The notes beneath the pieces were generated by a model, which was not told where the DNA came from, made no database searches, and saw only the letters and a list, made by a program, of their open reading frames with translations. Of a DNA stretch of 64,000 bases, positions 44,591 to 55,600 are shown in pieces. The position numbers and the translations under genes are program-made. Origin of the DNA: Mastigamoeba balamuthi (taxonomy: Eukaryota > Evosea > Mastigamoebida > Mastigamoebidae); the NCBI GenBank assembly GCA_902651635.1, contig CACRSC010000068.1:397494-461493 (forward strand). The letters run 5' to 3'. The stretch's first letter is position 1; every line of letters begins with the position of its first letter.

Positions 44591-45293
44591 GGTGCTCGGG
44601 TGTTGGCTCGCCGAGCACGGAGATGGTCGCTGGGTGGGTTAGTGCCCACTTACGACAGCTGAGCCGTCCATTCTCCTTCCGGTACACATCGACGCCAGCT
44701 GACCGTTGATGTGATGTGGGCGCATGCCCGACACGAGCTCAGGGCGTCTGATTCGCCTGCTCGACTGAGAGGAACAACAGCCAACGGGGGTGATGAGCAG
44801 TGCGCACATCACAGGCCTGGTGCCGAATGACCGCGGTTGCCATGTTCCGAGGAGACGAGGTCACCACGGACCCAGAAGCTCGCAGTCTGCGGATGTGTCT
44901 GCAGAGTACAAAGGCGGTTCTGGAATTGCCCGCGAATGCGACAACACACGGCCGTGGCAGGACGATCGCGCGGGAGTGCCTGTGGCAGCGCCAGTAGCCG
45001 TTGTGCAACAGACAGCAGATAGCAGTTGAGGTGCAGAGTGGGGAGCACACGTGTCGACGCGCACCCCAGGGCCGCGGGTGCGCCACGGAGACACAAGGAG
45101 TCTTAGTCACACAGCGATGGTTCTGGAACCAGAGGGCGGTAAGCAGCAAACAACGGCCGGATATCGCGGACACGAAATATCCTGCCGTTGTTTCAAAAAC
45201 CGCCGTCTCAGCGGTTTTTTTCTCACAGTTTTATATTACCTGCTGACAGTCAGCAACCCCGCACCGCCACACACACCCAACCGGTCCGCGAAG
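44591..45293. other. Intergenic, nothing recognised
   Basis: About 700 bp upstream of the LIM gene. No domain or RNA found. The last 100 bp are T-rich and end in a CAC-rich leader before ATG 45294. Confidence 0.5.
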
Positions 45294-45710
45294 ATGTTCG
45301 GAGGAGCAGCCAAGTGCCCGGCGTGCAACAGGAGCGTGTACCCCGCAGAGGCGGCCATCTACAACAGCAAGAACTACCACAAGACCTGCCTCAAGTGCGT
45401 CGACTGCAAGAAGACGCTGGGGCCCTCGCAGATCATCGGCGACCGCGGCGTGTTCCGCTGCGTCAACTGCGGCAAGAAGGCCCAGGCGCTGGCGGCCGAG
45501 GCCTCGGCGTCGCAGTGCTACGCTGCGCCCCCGACGTCGTACGACGGCAACGCGAGGCCCGCGCCCGCGTGTGTCGCCGGCGGCGCTGGCGGTTACGACC
45601 AGCAGGGAGGCTACGACCAGCAGGGCGGGTACGACCAGCAGGGCTACGCGCAGCAGGGCGGATACGACCAGCAGCAGGGAGGCTACGACCAGGGCCAGGG
45701 CCAGTACTGA
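45294..45710 (+). CDS. Single-LIM-domain protein with Gly-Tyr-Asp-Gln repeats
   Basis: 138 residues, one exon, ATG 45294. One LIM zinc module at residues about 8-60: CPACNRSVYPAE, HKTCLKCVDC and FRCVNCGKK give Cys-x2-Cys, His-x2-Cys, Cys-x2-Cys and Cys-x2-Cys. It is closest to the cysteine-rich protein (CRP/CSRP) type, which binds actin-associated partners. The C-terminal 50 residues are imperfect GGYDQQ repeats, a low-complexity tail of the kind seen in phase-separating or adhesive proteins. It sits alone between a gene-poor zone and tRNA-Lys. In amoebae such LIM proteins act in the actin cortex; that role is inference. Confidence 0.9.
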   Translation: MFGGAAKCPACNRSVYPAEAAIYNSKNYHKTCLKCVDCKKTLGPSQIIGDRGVFRCVNCGKKAQALAAEASASQCYAAPPTSYDGNARPAPACVAGGAGGYDQQGGYDQQGGYDQQGYAQQGGYDQQQGGYDQGQGQY

Positions 45711-45945
45711 GGGGGCTCCGTTTCATAGCCCGCGGGATCTGTACCACAAAGAGAGTCCCCCCGAGGGCGCAGGACAACGGAGACGGGGTCACTGACCTCG
45801 GCACCGCCAGCGCTCCCCGGGCTGTTACATTCATGTGCCCACAGAGGCGTGCAAAGAATGTATTCCCTTTTTCATTTTCCCGTTTAATGGAGTGCCGGGT
45901 TTTGGGGTCAATAAAACTGAAACCGAGGAAGGCACCACAAAAAGA

Positions 45946-46018
45946 CGCCGACCGAGGGGGTCGAACCCTCGACCACACGGTTAAGAGCCGTGCGCTCTAC
46001 CGACTGAGCTAGGTCGGC
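45946..46018 (-). tRNA. tRNA-Lys (anticodon CTT)
   Basis: Full cloverleaf. Acceptor GCCGACC pairs with GGTCGGC, D arm GCTC-GAGC, anticodon stem CACGG-CCGTG with loop CTCTTAA (anticodon CTT), T arm GAGGG-TTCGACC-CCCTC. No intron. Confidence 0.94.
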
Positions 46019-46289
46019 TTACATAAATGTCATAACCCCTCGAAGGCAACCAGTGTCGCCCGGTTGATCGCCAGATTTGGAATCGTTGTCCCATCAAAAT
46101 AGTTTGGCCTCTTGGGAGAAGGGGATTATGAGTCTCGTGCTCTCTGGCCGCGCTCTTTCCCGGGGGTCTCTCAGGGCCCTAGATATCAGTGTCAGCAGGG
46201 AAAATATCTGCTGACCTCATCTCCCGCTGTTTTTCTTTTTGTTGTCTGCACCGCGTCTCTGTTCATTTGCCGCGGCTCTCACACTCGCG

Positions 46290-46597
46290 ATGTCTTCCCT
46301 CCAGCTGTGCGACCGCATCCCCGGGCCCCTGGGGCCCCCCGCCCCGCCCGCGCCCGTTCCTCACCGCTTCCGCCCCCTCCAGAAACGAGAGCGGGTTTCT
46401 GTCGCACAAGCGCAGCTTCCCGTCGGCCGACACGGACCTCGTCGCCAACCCCGACGGCTTCCTCGTCCGCCCCCCGTCCCCCCTGCCCCCGCCAGCCGCG
46501 ACGTCACCGCGTTTCCGCTGACGCCTCGCAGGTGAACCGTCCGAGGAAGGCGCAGAAGCGGTGCGAGAGCGGCTCGGCAGCGCAGCAGGGGGCGCAG

Positions 46598-46634
<37 letters not shown>

Positions 46635-46739
46635 GCAGGAAGGGCTCCAAGGGGTCGCAGCAGAGGCAGGAGCGCAGCGCAGAGGCCCTGCAGGCAGCGC
46701 AGACGCCCTGCAGCACCACAGCGCCCTGCGACCCCGCGA

Positions 46740-46778
<39 letters not shown>

Positions 46779-49700
46779 CGGAGCGGAGCAAGGCGGGGGC
46801 CGCGGCGGAGCAGAGGGAGGCAGCGGCGGAGGGGCAGCAGGAGTCGGAGTCTGCGACGCCGGCCAAGGGCGAGTCGAAGAAGAGGAAGAAGTCCAAGAAG
46901 GGCGCGGCAGCAGCGGCCACCGCCACAGAGGCCCCCAAGAACGACAACACCCCCACAGAGCCCAAGCAGGCCTCCCCACTCTCCCCCAAGCAGCAGCAGC
47001 AGCAGCAGCAGCAGGAGAGGCCCAGGACGCCGGCCAAGGAGGCAGCGACCGCGGAGCCCCAGAAGAAGGCCGAGACGCCCAAGCCAGCGGAGCAGCTGTC
47101 GAAGAAGAAGGCCAAGACCCCCGCGAAGAAGACCTCGCAGGCAGCCGAGGAGCCCGCAAAGCCCGCCGCGGAGGCCCAGCAGCAGCAGCAGCAGCAGCAG
47201 CCCTCGAAGCCGCAGACGGCCGCCGAGGAGCCCAAGGCGGCAGAGACCGCCAAGCCCGCGGAGCACAAGTCGTCGACGCCTGCCAAGAGCCCCTCGAAGA
47301 AGAAGTCCAAGACCCCTGCCAAGAAGACCCCTGCCGCTGAGAAGAGCGCCGCGGACGAGCCCAAGCCCGCCGAGGCCGAGCAGCCCGCGAAGCCCACAGA
47401 GGCCGAGAAGCCCGCCGAGGCGCCCGCTGCCGCCGAGCAGAGCGCCCAGGCCGCGGCCCAGGAGGCCCCCAAGGAGCAGGAGCTCGCCAAGGCCGCGACT
47501 GCCCCCGAGCCCGCACAGGCCGCCAGCGAGGCGCCCAAGGAGGCCGAGCCCGTCGAGGCACAGGCGCCCAAGGAGGCCGAGCCCGTAGAGGCACACGCGC
47601 CCGAGGCCGCCCCAGAGGTCGCCGCGGCCCCCGCGGAGGAGCCCAGGCAGCAGGAGCAGCGCGAGGACACCAAGACCGACGAGCCCGTGCCCGCCGCCAC
47701 CGAGAGCGCGGCTCCCGTCGCGGAGGAGCCGGCCATGGCCAGCGAGCCCGTGCCCGCTGCGATGGAGGTCGTCGTGCCCGCTGCCAGCGACGCGTCGCCC
47801 TCTGAGCCCCTCGTGCTGCCCGAGGAGCCCGCGGCCACCGAGGCGCCGGCGCCCCAGGCCGCTGCGGAGTCGCCTGCAGCAGCCGAGTCGCCTGCGGCTG
47901 TGCAGTCGGAGTCGCCGTCGGACTCGCCTGTCGTCGTCGTCGAGTCGGTCGAGGAGCCCAGGTCCTCTGCGTCGCCCGCGGCGGAGTCCGTGGAGGAGCC
48001 CAGGGCGGCGTCGGCGTCGCCCGCGGTCGAGTCGTCGTCGTCGGACGTCTCCGCAGCCGCCGAGGTGGCCTCGTCGGAGCCCAAGTCTGCCGAGACCCCT
48101 GAGCCCGAGGGCTCTCCTGCGCTCGAGCTCATTCTGTCGGACGAGGACCTCAGGGCGCCCGAGGCCCAGGCCCCCGCCGAGCAGGAGCAGCAGGAGCAGC
48201 AGCAGCAGCCCGCTGAGCAGGCCAGCGCAGCCCCTGCGGCGGAGCCCGAGCCCTGCAAGAAGCCCGAGGAGGCCGTCGTTGTTGCTGCGCCGCTGCTGCA
48301 GTTCCGCGCGGTCTCGGCGCCCGTCTCGAGCGACTCTGAGCACGAGCACGAGCACGAGCAGCACGAGGCGCCCAAGGACGTCGCCGCCGCCGTGGACGCT
48401 GCACCTGCGGTGGAGCCCCAGGAGGAGAAGCCCGCAGAGGCCGCCGAGGCCGGGCTGGCGGTTGCGGCGGCTGCGGACGCGCCGACGGAGCAGGCGGTCG
48501 TCGAGGCCAACCCTGTTGTGGCGTCTGACGCCAGCGCCACTGTGTCCCCGGCGCCCGCCGCTGAGGCCGCGATCGAGGAGAGCCCCAAGCCCGCGGAGGA
48601 GCAGCAGCAGGGACAGCAGGAGCAGAAGCCCCAGGAGCAGACGGAGGTCCCAGCAGCCCCCGTGGCCGAGAGCGAGAGCAAGAGCGAGGAGCTCGCGGCG
48701 AGCACGGCCGCCGAGGAGCAGTCGCCGTCGGAGGTCACTCTGGTCGTTCCCGCGGCCCCCGCGTCGCAGACGCCAGAGGACTCCCCCGCCGAGGCCCCCG
48801 AGGCCGCCGCTGTCGCTGCCCCTGCCCCTGCCCCTGCCCCTCTCACTGCCGCCGACGAGGAGCCGGCGGAGTCGAGCGTCGAGGAGCCCGCGGCGAAGAA
48901 GGCGCGCGTTGACGACGCGAGCACGACGCGCGCGACGCGCATGGCCCTCACCCCGATGCCCGCGCGCCCGATGACGCGCGTCGCTGCGAGGCGCGCGGCC
49001 GCCGCCCTGCACACCGCGGCGTCGGCCACCGACCTCCCTGCGCTGCCGCCGCCGCTGCCCGGCACCGCCGCGCCGGCACTGCCCCCGCCGATTCCCGGGT
49101 CTTCTGCGGCGCCTGCGCTGCCCGCGCCGCTGCTGAGCGCTGTCGCCCCCGCCGAGACCGCGTCGGCGGCCTCTGCGCCCGAGGCGATCGCCCCTGCGGC
49201 CCCGGCCCCGGCCGCCGCCGAGCCGGTGTCCCCGGAGCTGCAGAAGGTGGAGGTGGTGCTGAGTGCGTCGCCCGCTGACGCAGCGACGACGGAGAGCAGC
49301 GGCAAGACGGAGGTGGTCATCCGCGCGACGGCGCCCGTCGAGGAGGTCGCCAAGGCGATCGAGGAGGAGGGCGAGGAGGGCGCGTCGTCGAGGAAGAAGA
49401 GGGACGCGTCGGAGATGCAGGGGCAGTCCGAGGCCAGCAGCTCCGAGTCGGAGCGCAAGGCGAGGCGCACGTCGACGCGCAGGACGTCCACGAAGCGCTC
49501 GAGCAAGTCCTCCGACGCCAGCGAGAGCGAGAGCGAGCCTAAGGACAAGTCAGCGACCCCCAAGACCCCGCGCAGGTCCGTTTACTCTTTATTTTGCAAG
49601 TGTGTTGTTCGCACTTCGCGTTGGTGGTCTCACGTTCGCGAGTTCACGCCACTGTAGGAGGAGGTCCGAGTTCGCCGAGCTCAGCGAGAGCGAGCCCGAG

Positions 49701-49805
49701 TCGGGGTCCGAGATTGTGGTGGAGGACGGAGTGCGCGTGCGCAGGTCCTCGAGGGCGGCAGCGAAGAAGGCGACTGAGCTGCTAGCCGGCAAGAAGAAGT
49801 ACTAG
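46290..49805 (+). CDS. Large Ala/Pro/Glu-rich protein with poly-Gln and a basic C-terminus
   Basis: About 1,100 residues. ATG 46290; the first short exons carry GFLSHKRSFPSADTDLVAN, then a long exon starts VNRPRKAQKRCES. Five or so poly-Gln tracts from (CAG)n lie at 46596-46635, 46742-46775, 46990-47016 and 47179-47202. Lys-rich blocks repeat (KKKSKTPAKKTP), then long Ala/Pro/Glu-rich sequence with many EAPAAAE-like motifs. The last intron, 49576-49657 (82 nt), leads to SEFAELSESEPESGSEIVVE and a basic end RRSSRAAAKKATELLAGKKK. No folded domain seen. The Lys/Arg-Ser clusters and acidic stretches resemble nucleolar or chromatin-associated disordered proteins; that is inference. Confidence 0.75.
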
Positions 49806-50757
49806 ACGTGTCTGGAGAAGGTGGCGCGGCCCTCCAAGCAAATACGCAACGAGACATCCATTTCCCTTGGTTATTCTGTCGAGTTCTGCTGTGTTGCTAC
49901 CCACTTGTTGTCTGGGAGTGACCAGGGCAAACAATAATGACTTCTACACGCACAATAGAGATGGAAGGACGACAGTCACCTTGTTCTTGGCAGGAACGAC
50001 TGATTTGACGAGATTATTCGCGAGTGCTCGAGAAGTACTCCAAACTCCTGTGCCGCGACAGCGAGAAACCGTTTGCCAGTGCTGCAGAAGCACTTCAGTG
50101 GCTGAAGAAGAGCGCATGCTCCTCAGCATTGAGCTGCCTGACGGATGCTTCAACCCCGTACAATCACAGCCAAAGGCATTCCTTGGTTCAGGGCGACTCG
50201 GGAATGTTGTGCGCCACGAGCCCGCAGTTGTAGCAGCGCTCGTTGGGCGCGAGAACATCTCCCAGACGGGCGCCGGGTTCCTGCGCGTCTCAGCCCTCGT
50301 CTGGTGCGAGAACTCCCCCGTGCATCGTCAGCAAGCCGAGTCCCTCAGAACTATGCGTCAAGGGCAGAACTGCAAGCGGTGTAAGGGCGGAGCTGCCCGT
50401 CGCCGGATCAACGTCTGGGTTGCGAAGAGCGACGGTAAGCACGACGAGCACGCCAAAGGCTGGTAGTGGGGCTTCGACGGCGATGCAACCCACACAGTGA
50501 CTCACTCTGGTAGACAAACCTCAGCGAAAAGAAGTCGAGGAAAAAGAGAAAACCACACCAACCGCGGTATATCTGCGGTGACGTAATCCCGCACCGCCCC
50601 TGCGGAGACCCTACAAGAACGAACGGGTTTTCCACACGGTTGGCCACCGTTTTTGCGCGTGATCCTTCTGCTTCCCTTTATTCCCGTGCTCGTTCTTGGC
50701 GGTCGGCCGTGAGGGCGACAGGGGCACAGGCCAGGAGCTTCAGCAGCACGTCCACGC
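49806..50757. other. Intergenic, nothing recognised
   Basis: About 950 bp between the 3' ends of two convergent genes. Several short frames but none with a recognisable domain. Confidence 0.45.
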
Positions 50758-51501
50758 TCAGTCGTCAAAGTGGAACGCGAATGCTTCGAGAGAGCTGACG
50801 CCGTAGCCGCCCGAGGAGATGGAGAGGAGCACGTCGGAGCACTGGGCGCTGTGGCGGAAGCTGGGGATCCTGCAGCTGACCCCCGTCGAGTTGTGCCAGT
50901 CGGCGATGGTGGTCCCGTACATGTCGTAGCACGACCTGTTGGCGTCCCTGTAGCTGCACCACGGCTGGTCGCTGAACCCGCTGCCCGTGGCCCAGACATT
51001 CGTCCCCGTCCTGCCGTGCGTCGGTGTGATGCCCGTGACCGTCGGCGCCGTGGCAGCGCGCAGGGTCTTGGGGACGTTGCAGAACACGGAACCCGCGTTA
51101 CTGAGCGTGACTCGGTGGTCCCCAGGGGCCAGCGGGGGCACAGGGCACCTGATGTCGCACGCCCACTTGCACTTGCAGGGCTTAGCCGCTCCGTCAACGA
51201 TGTCGCAGCGAGTGGGCGGCTGCATACAGGGACGTCAGTGACCTGAGTGGGGAGGGGGGAAGAGAGGAGGTCTCACGAGGTCATCGACACGGCACCAGGG
51301 GTGCTCGACGGTGACCCCCACAGCCTCGATGCCGATGAACGTCGCGTGGTTGGCCCGGACAGTTCCCATGACCTCTCCCACCTCTGGGGCTGCCCAGTGG
51401 TACGGGTACGGGTACTGCAGGGGCAGCAGGTCGCAGACCGTGGCAGAGACCCCTGCAACGGCGATCGCAGAGAACACCACAACAACGGCTGAGGACTTCA
51501 T
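50758..51501 (-). CDS. Secreted IPT/TIG-domain protein
   Basis: ATG 51501 gives a signal peptide (MKSSAVVVVFSAIAVAGVSA). One intron, 51276-51220 (57 nt, GTGAGA...TGCAG), joins RVDDL to PPTRCDIVDG. The second half has an IPT/TIG-like core: APTVTGITPTHGRTGTNVWA and TGSGFSDQPWCSY, the usual pattern of an Ig-like domain with P-x-I-x-P-x-x-G and GSGF. Six Cys are visible in the mature part. About 225 residues; stop at 50758 after FAFHFDD. IPT domains occur in surface receptors and secreted binding proteins; the partner here is unknown. Paralogous pieces lie at 41440-42110 and 51715-52020. Confidence 0.72.
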
Positions 51502-51714
51502 CAAGTAGCGTGGTAAAAACAAAAAGTGCGGTACGGGCACCGGAGAGACCACAAAGAGAGGTATCTACACGTGACGTCATCCGGCTCTTGAGGGATACAG
51601 TGTCCCTCGCGCTGCCAAGGGTCGCATTGCCAACAGCGACACGCAAGAGTCACGATGAGAATTATCGCAACGTGAGACGCAGTTGTTGCGTTATTCTCTG
51701 CCGGGCTCACAGTC

Positions 51715-52020
51715 CTAGTCGTCCAAGCAGAAAGCATACTCATCCAGAGAATAGACGCCCTCACCACTGTTGAAGACCAACAGGAGGATGTGCGAGAACC
51801 TGGTGCTGTGCCGCAGGGCTGTCCGTGGTGGTTACTGAGGGCCTCCATCTGGACGACAGTCGTGCTGTGTGCGCGGCCCCCATGGCCTCCCCGTGCTCCT
51901 GTGCTGTGGCATGCCCCACTGAGCTTGGAGAGCTGCACAGAGGCCGCGAAGAGGACCACGAGGTCGGTACCCGTGAGGACGTCAGAGAGCTCCACGGCCG
52001 CAAGGCCCGGGCAGCTCAGA
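51715..52020 (-). pseudogene. Relic of a second IPT/TIG paralogue
   Basis: Reading leftwards, the end SHILLLVFNSGEGVYSLDEY then AFCLDD and a stop (TAG 51717-51715) aligns with CSDVLLSISSGGYGVSSLEAFAFHFDD of the neighbour. Upstream pieces such as LTGTDLVVLFAASV resemble TGTNVWATGSGF only loosely. No continuous frame extends further, so it is decayed. It is head-to-tail with the intact gene, a local tandem duplicate. Confidence 0.6.
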
Positions 52021-52667
52021 CGAGGCCACCAACGAGGCACGCAAGGACGCCAGCACGCTGGCCCTCAGCAACGCCCATGCGCAGAGGCCGCCCATCGTGG
52101 CGTGGACGGCACCAGCAACGCCGGCGTAGGTCTGCCAGGCGAAGTCGATGGCGCCCTCGGGCGACAGGCAGTGTCCCAGGAACTCGTGCAGGGCCCATGC
52201 AGCGAGGCACTCGAGGACCTGCGTCTAGCACATGGCCGCGGGCGCCACCAGTGCGGGCGCTCGTAGCGGACATAGTACTCCTGGTGCGAGGGACCGTGCG
52301 TGTGCCGCGCCGCGCAGTGGGCAGCTCGTCTCGAACATGGGGTCAGGGCAAGAGGTGCTCCTCTACGACGCCCGCAAGGCCAACCAGAGCCTATCGATGA
52401 CAACGTGGGCAAGATGGGTGGGACATGTTCTCCAAGGCCCTGCCCAGCCTGGCGAGTGATAAGCCACAAAGAGAAAGAAAAAAAAGCGAAGGGGGACGTG
52501 GAAGGGAAGGGACCCGTACAAATAACTGGTAGTGGTTTTTTCTCACTGCCCAGCACTGGTTTCCGCGCTATTCCTTACAGATCCATGCATATCAGGAAAT
52601 AAATGCTCAGATCCCCCAGGACCCGTGGACCCGGCCAACAAGAATTCGGTTGGTTGTTGGTGTTTTG
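52021..52667. other. Intergenic, nothing recognised
   Basis: About 650 bp, with only chance open frames in GC-rich DNA. Its first part may continue the paralogue relic. Confidence 0.4.
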
Positions 52668-55600
52668 TCACTTGGGGAGGGAGTCGCGGTAAACGAGGAA
52701 CCTGATGGCATCTCCGACTTTGAACCCCAAGGACCGGAGATCGTCCCTGTCCAGGTGAAACACAAGATCGATACCGCAATTCTCAGCCGCCAGAACGTGA
52801 GCGTAGTGCGCAATTAGCTCCTGTTGGAAGCCAGCGTTGCGCAGAAACTCCTTCCAGGCTTGTAGGAGCAAAGAACTCTGCGCAGTCACTAGTAGAGGGG
52901 TGAGACAAAGGGCGGAACAGGAGATGATAAGAGGGGTCGCACGCTGCGGGATGGGAAGAGGGGTCGGTCGATGCTGTGCCTGCCACAAAATTCTCTCGAA
53001 GTCGGACTTGGTCACCATGTTCTGCACCACGTTCTGCACCGCGTTCTGCAAGTTTGCAAACTGAACGCGGATTTCGGCCACCTCCTGCGTGACGTCGGGT
53101 ACATGCTTGGACACTGACTCCACTGCACCCATCGTATCGCCGTTGTGAACGGCCTCGTACACTGGTCCTTCATACACCGACACCACCGAAAACCTGCGGT
53201 GGGTGTGAAGGCGATATGAGTGGAGAATTCCAACACGAGCACTGACAGGCCCAGCGCAGAGAGAACTGTGGCGTGCGGGCGCCACCCAAAGAATCTCCCC
53301 AGCACGTCAAAGTTGACTACGCTGCTCGCCATGCTTTCCGTCGTGCTCCCAAGCATCACCAGCGCAGCAATGCCAGTCTCTGCATCGTCGTTGCACAACA
53401 GCAGGCGCATGGCGGAGCGCAGCAGTGACAGACTCGTCTCCTTGGGCAGGCAGACTCTCTCCTCGTCCGAAAGCTGAACCAGACACTCGTCCCCGTTCTG
53501 CAGCGGCTTGCCACCCGCGGCTGCAAACACCTTGGTGCATACGGACTGCTGAGCCGATGTGTTGTGGTTCAACCACTCGAAGACTGAACGCTCGATCTGG
53601 TGGACCTTGTGGGCGAACACTGCCACATTGTCGGCGATGCTGCGAATCTTCCCTGCACCGATGGCGTGCAGGCCTGCGATCTCGCCCAGCACACACAGTT
53701 TCCTGGGATGCGGCGGGAACACCTGGGACAAGTTTTCCGGTTGCTCGATGAAGTTCACCGGATATCCTATGTGAGTTCCGAAGCGGCGCGCGTACTCGGC
53801 GAAGCGGTCCGACGACACGTCCAGGCGGACGTCCCTCTCAAACGTTTTGGACACTCCCCTCGAGTACATGTTGTACAGCTCGTTTGCAGTGATAGTGGCG
53901 TCCTCTAAGAACACGGTCTTGAGGTGGTCGCAGAAAGCCTCTTCCAGCCTCTTCGACTGCTCGGTCCGCAGCAGCTTGAACACGCCCTCGTTCTGCTCCT
54001 TCGTCGCCGCTTCGAGTTTGGCCAGGCTGTTTGTAGTCCTTATATCCAGCGTGGGACTGAGTACTGTGTCCTTCACTGCAACACCGCCAGCGCTCTCAGA
54101 AGCATTGGAGACCGGAGTGGGGCTCTTCGCCTTGGCATCGGAATCGCCATCGTCATACTGCGGGCCACGGTAGTACTCCTCGGGGCTCCCAATGACGACG
54201 ATCTTCTTGCCTTGCTTCTTGTCTTGGGTGGAGTTCGGCACTTTGAGGGTAGCAGTGCACTTGGCAGACCCGTCCTCGGCGATGGCATTGGCATCAGTGG
54301 TGCTCTGGGCGACACCTTTCTTGGCGGCGGTGGCATCCTCGGAGGTGGTTTTATCGCCCTCTTGTGACCACTGCTTCCTTATGGTGGCAGCGGCCGTGGC
54401 AGCAGCAATGGCCACTGAGCACTGCGAGGTTTTCCGCAGCAGGCTCCTGTCTGCCCTGAGCAGGTCGCGCACAACATTGCTGAACCGACGCGGGGTATCC
54501 TTCTTCCAGACCGCCGAGTATTTGGCACTGTCGAAGAACCTGGCGGGGGTGTCGCTTTCGACCTCGACCTTGTCCGAAGCGAAGGCCTGGAGTACGTTGC
54601 GGGCAACCCACAGCCACCCGCTTGCCGAAGTCCTCGCTGCTCGGAGATCACGCAGACTGTGGAGCAGCACGTGAAGCTCCGGATACTGCGACCCGAGCTT
54701 GCTGCGACGACTGTAAATGCCGCGCCACGGCAGGCCAAAGTCGATGTCGTGCAGAACGAAAAGCAAGGAGACGAGGTCCGATGCCGGATGCATCGGGTTC
54801 GAGAACGACTGCAGCGTGGACTGATATGCGTAGTTTCCACGGAACGGAGTGCGCCGGCTGTTGAGCCTCTCCATGAACTCCCATTCATCCTCGCCAACTA
54901 AGGCAGCGTACCCGAAGTCGATCACGAAGGCTCTGACGCTATCAGAGTCCAGGCCAGTGAGCAGCACGTGCTCGGGCTTGAGGTCGAGATGGTAGACACC
55001 CGCCTCGTTGACGCTCTGCAGGGCGTCGAGGGACGCCATGATGATCTTCTCGCGGAGCATGCTCGGCGCGCCCGCGATCTCAAGAGCAGCGCGGAGGTCG
55101 AGACTACTCTCGATAACGGGCACCATAACACCCTGTAAGGGGTGAGGTCAGGTATTTCTGATCTGCGCAACAATGCGAGAACGTACTATTTTACCGCTGT
55201 CGTCCTTGAAGAGGAATGCGCCCTGAGGCACGGCGGTGACCCCAGCGCGCTGGAGGCGCTCATAGGCGGCAGCCTCCCGCACAGCCTCTTCGGGGTTCTT
55301 TGGAATCTTGACCAGGTACTTTGTGCCGCCGAGGCAGCAGCACGGGAACTTATTGCAAACCGCCTCGTCCTTCTCGGGCATCAGGCATGTGTCGCTGCCG
55401 AGATCCACCTTACCGAGCACGGCCAGCTTCGTGAACAAGTACTCGCGGCTCGTCTCCAAGTTGATTCCTTCGAGGGGGAACTTGTACTCCTCTTTCTGGC
55501 ACTGCTCCTGCGGCCTGCACTCGGCGGAACCAGTCGCGCTCGCACTGTCGGCAGTCAGCACGGGGCGAAGGCTGTAGCAGCTGTGGTCTGCGCCACCGGC

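Noticed and set aside
46263-49563. Very long minus-strand open frames opposite the Ala/Pro/Glu-rich gene
   Set aside because: They are mirror frames of GC-rich, low-complexity coding DNA; composition is Ser/Cys or Leu/Arg repeats without motifs, and the plus strand has a spliced, better-supported model.
51825-52400. Plus-strand frames of 150-190 residues
   Set aside because: Arg-rich chance frames over a pseudogene relic; no conservation or motif.
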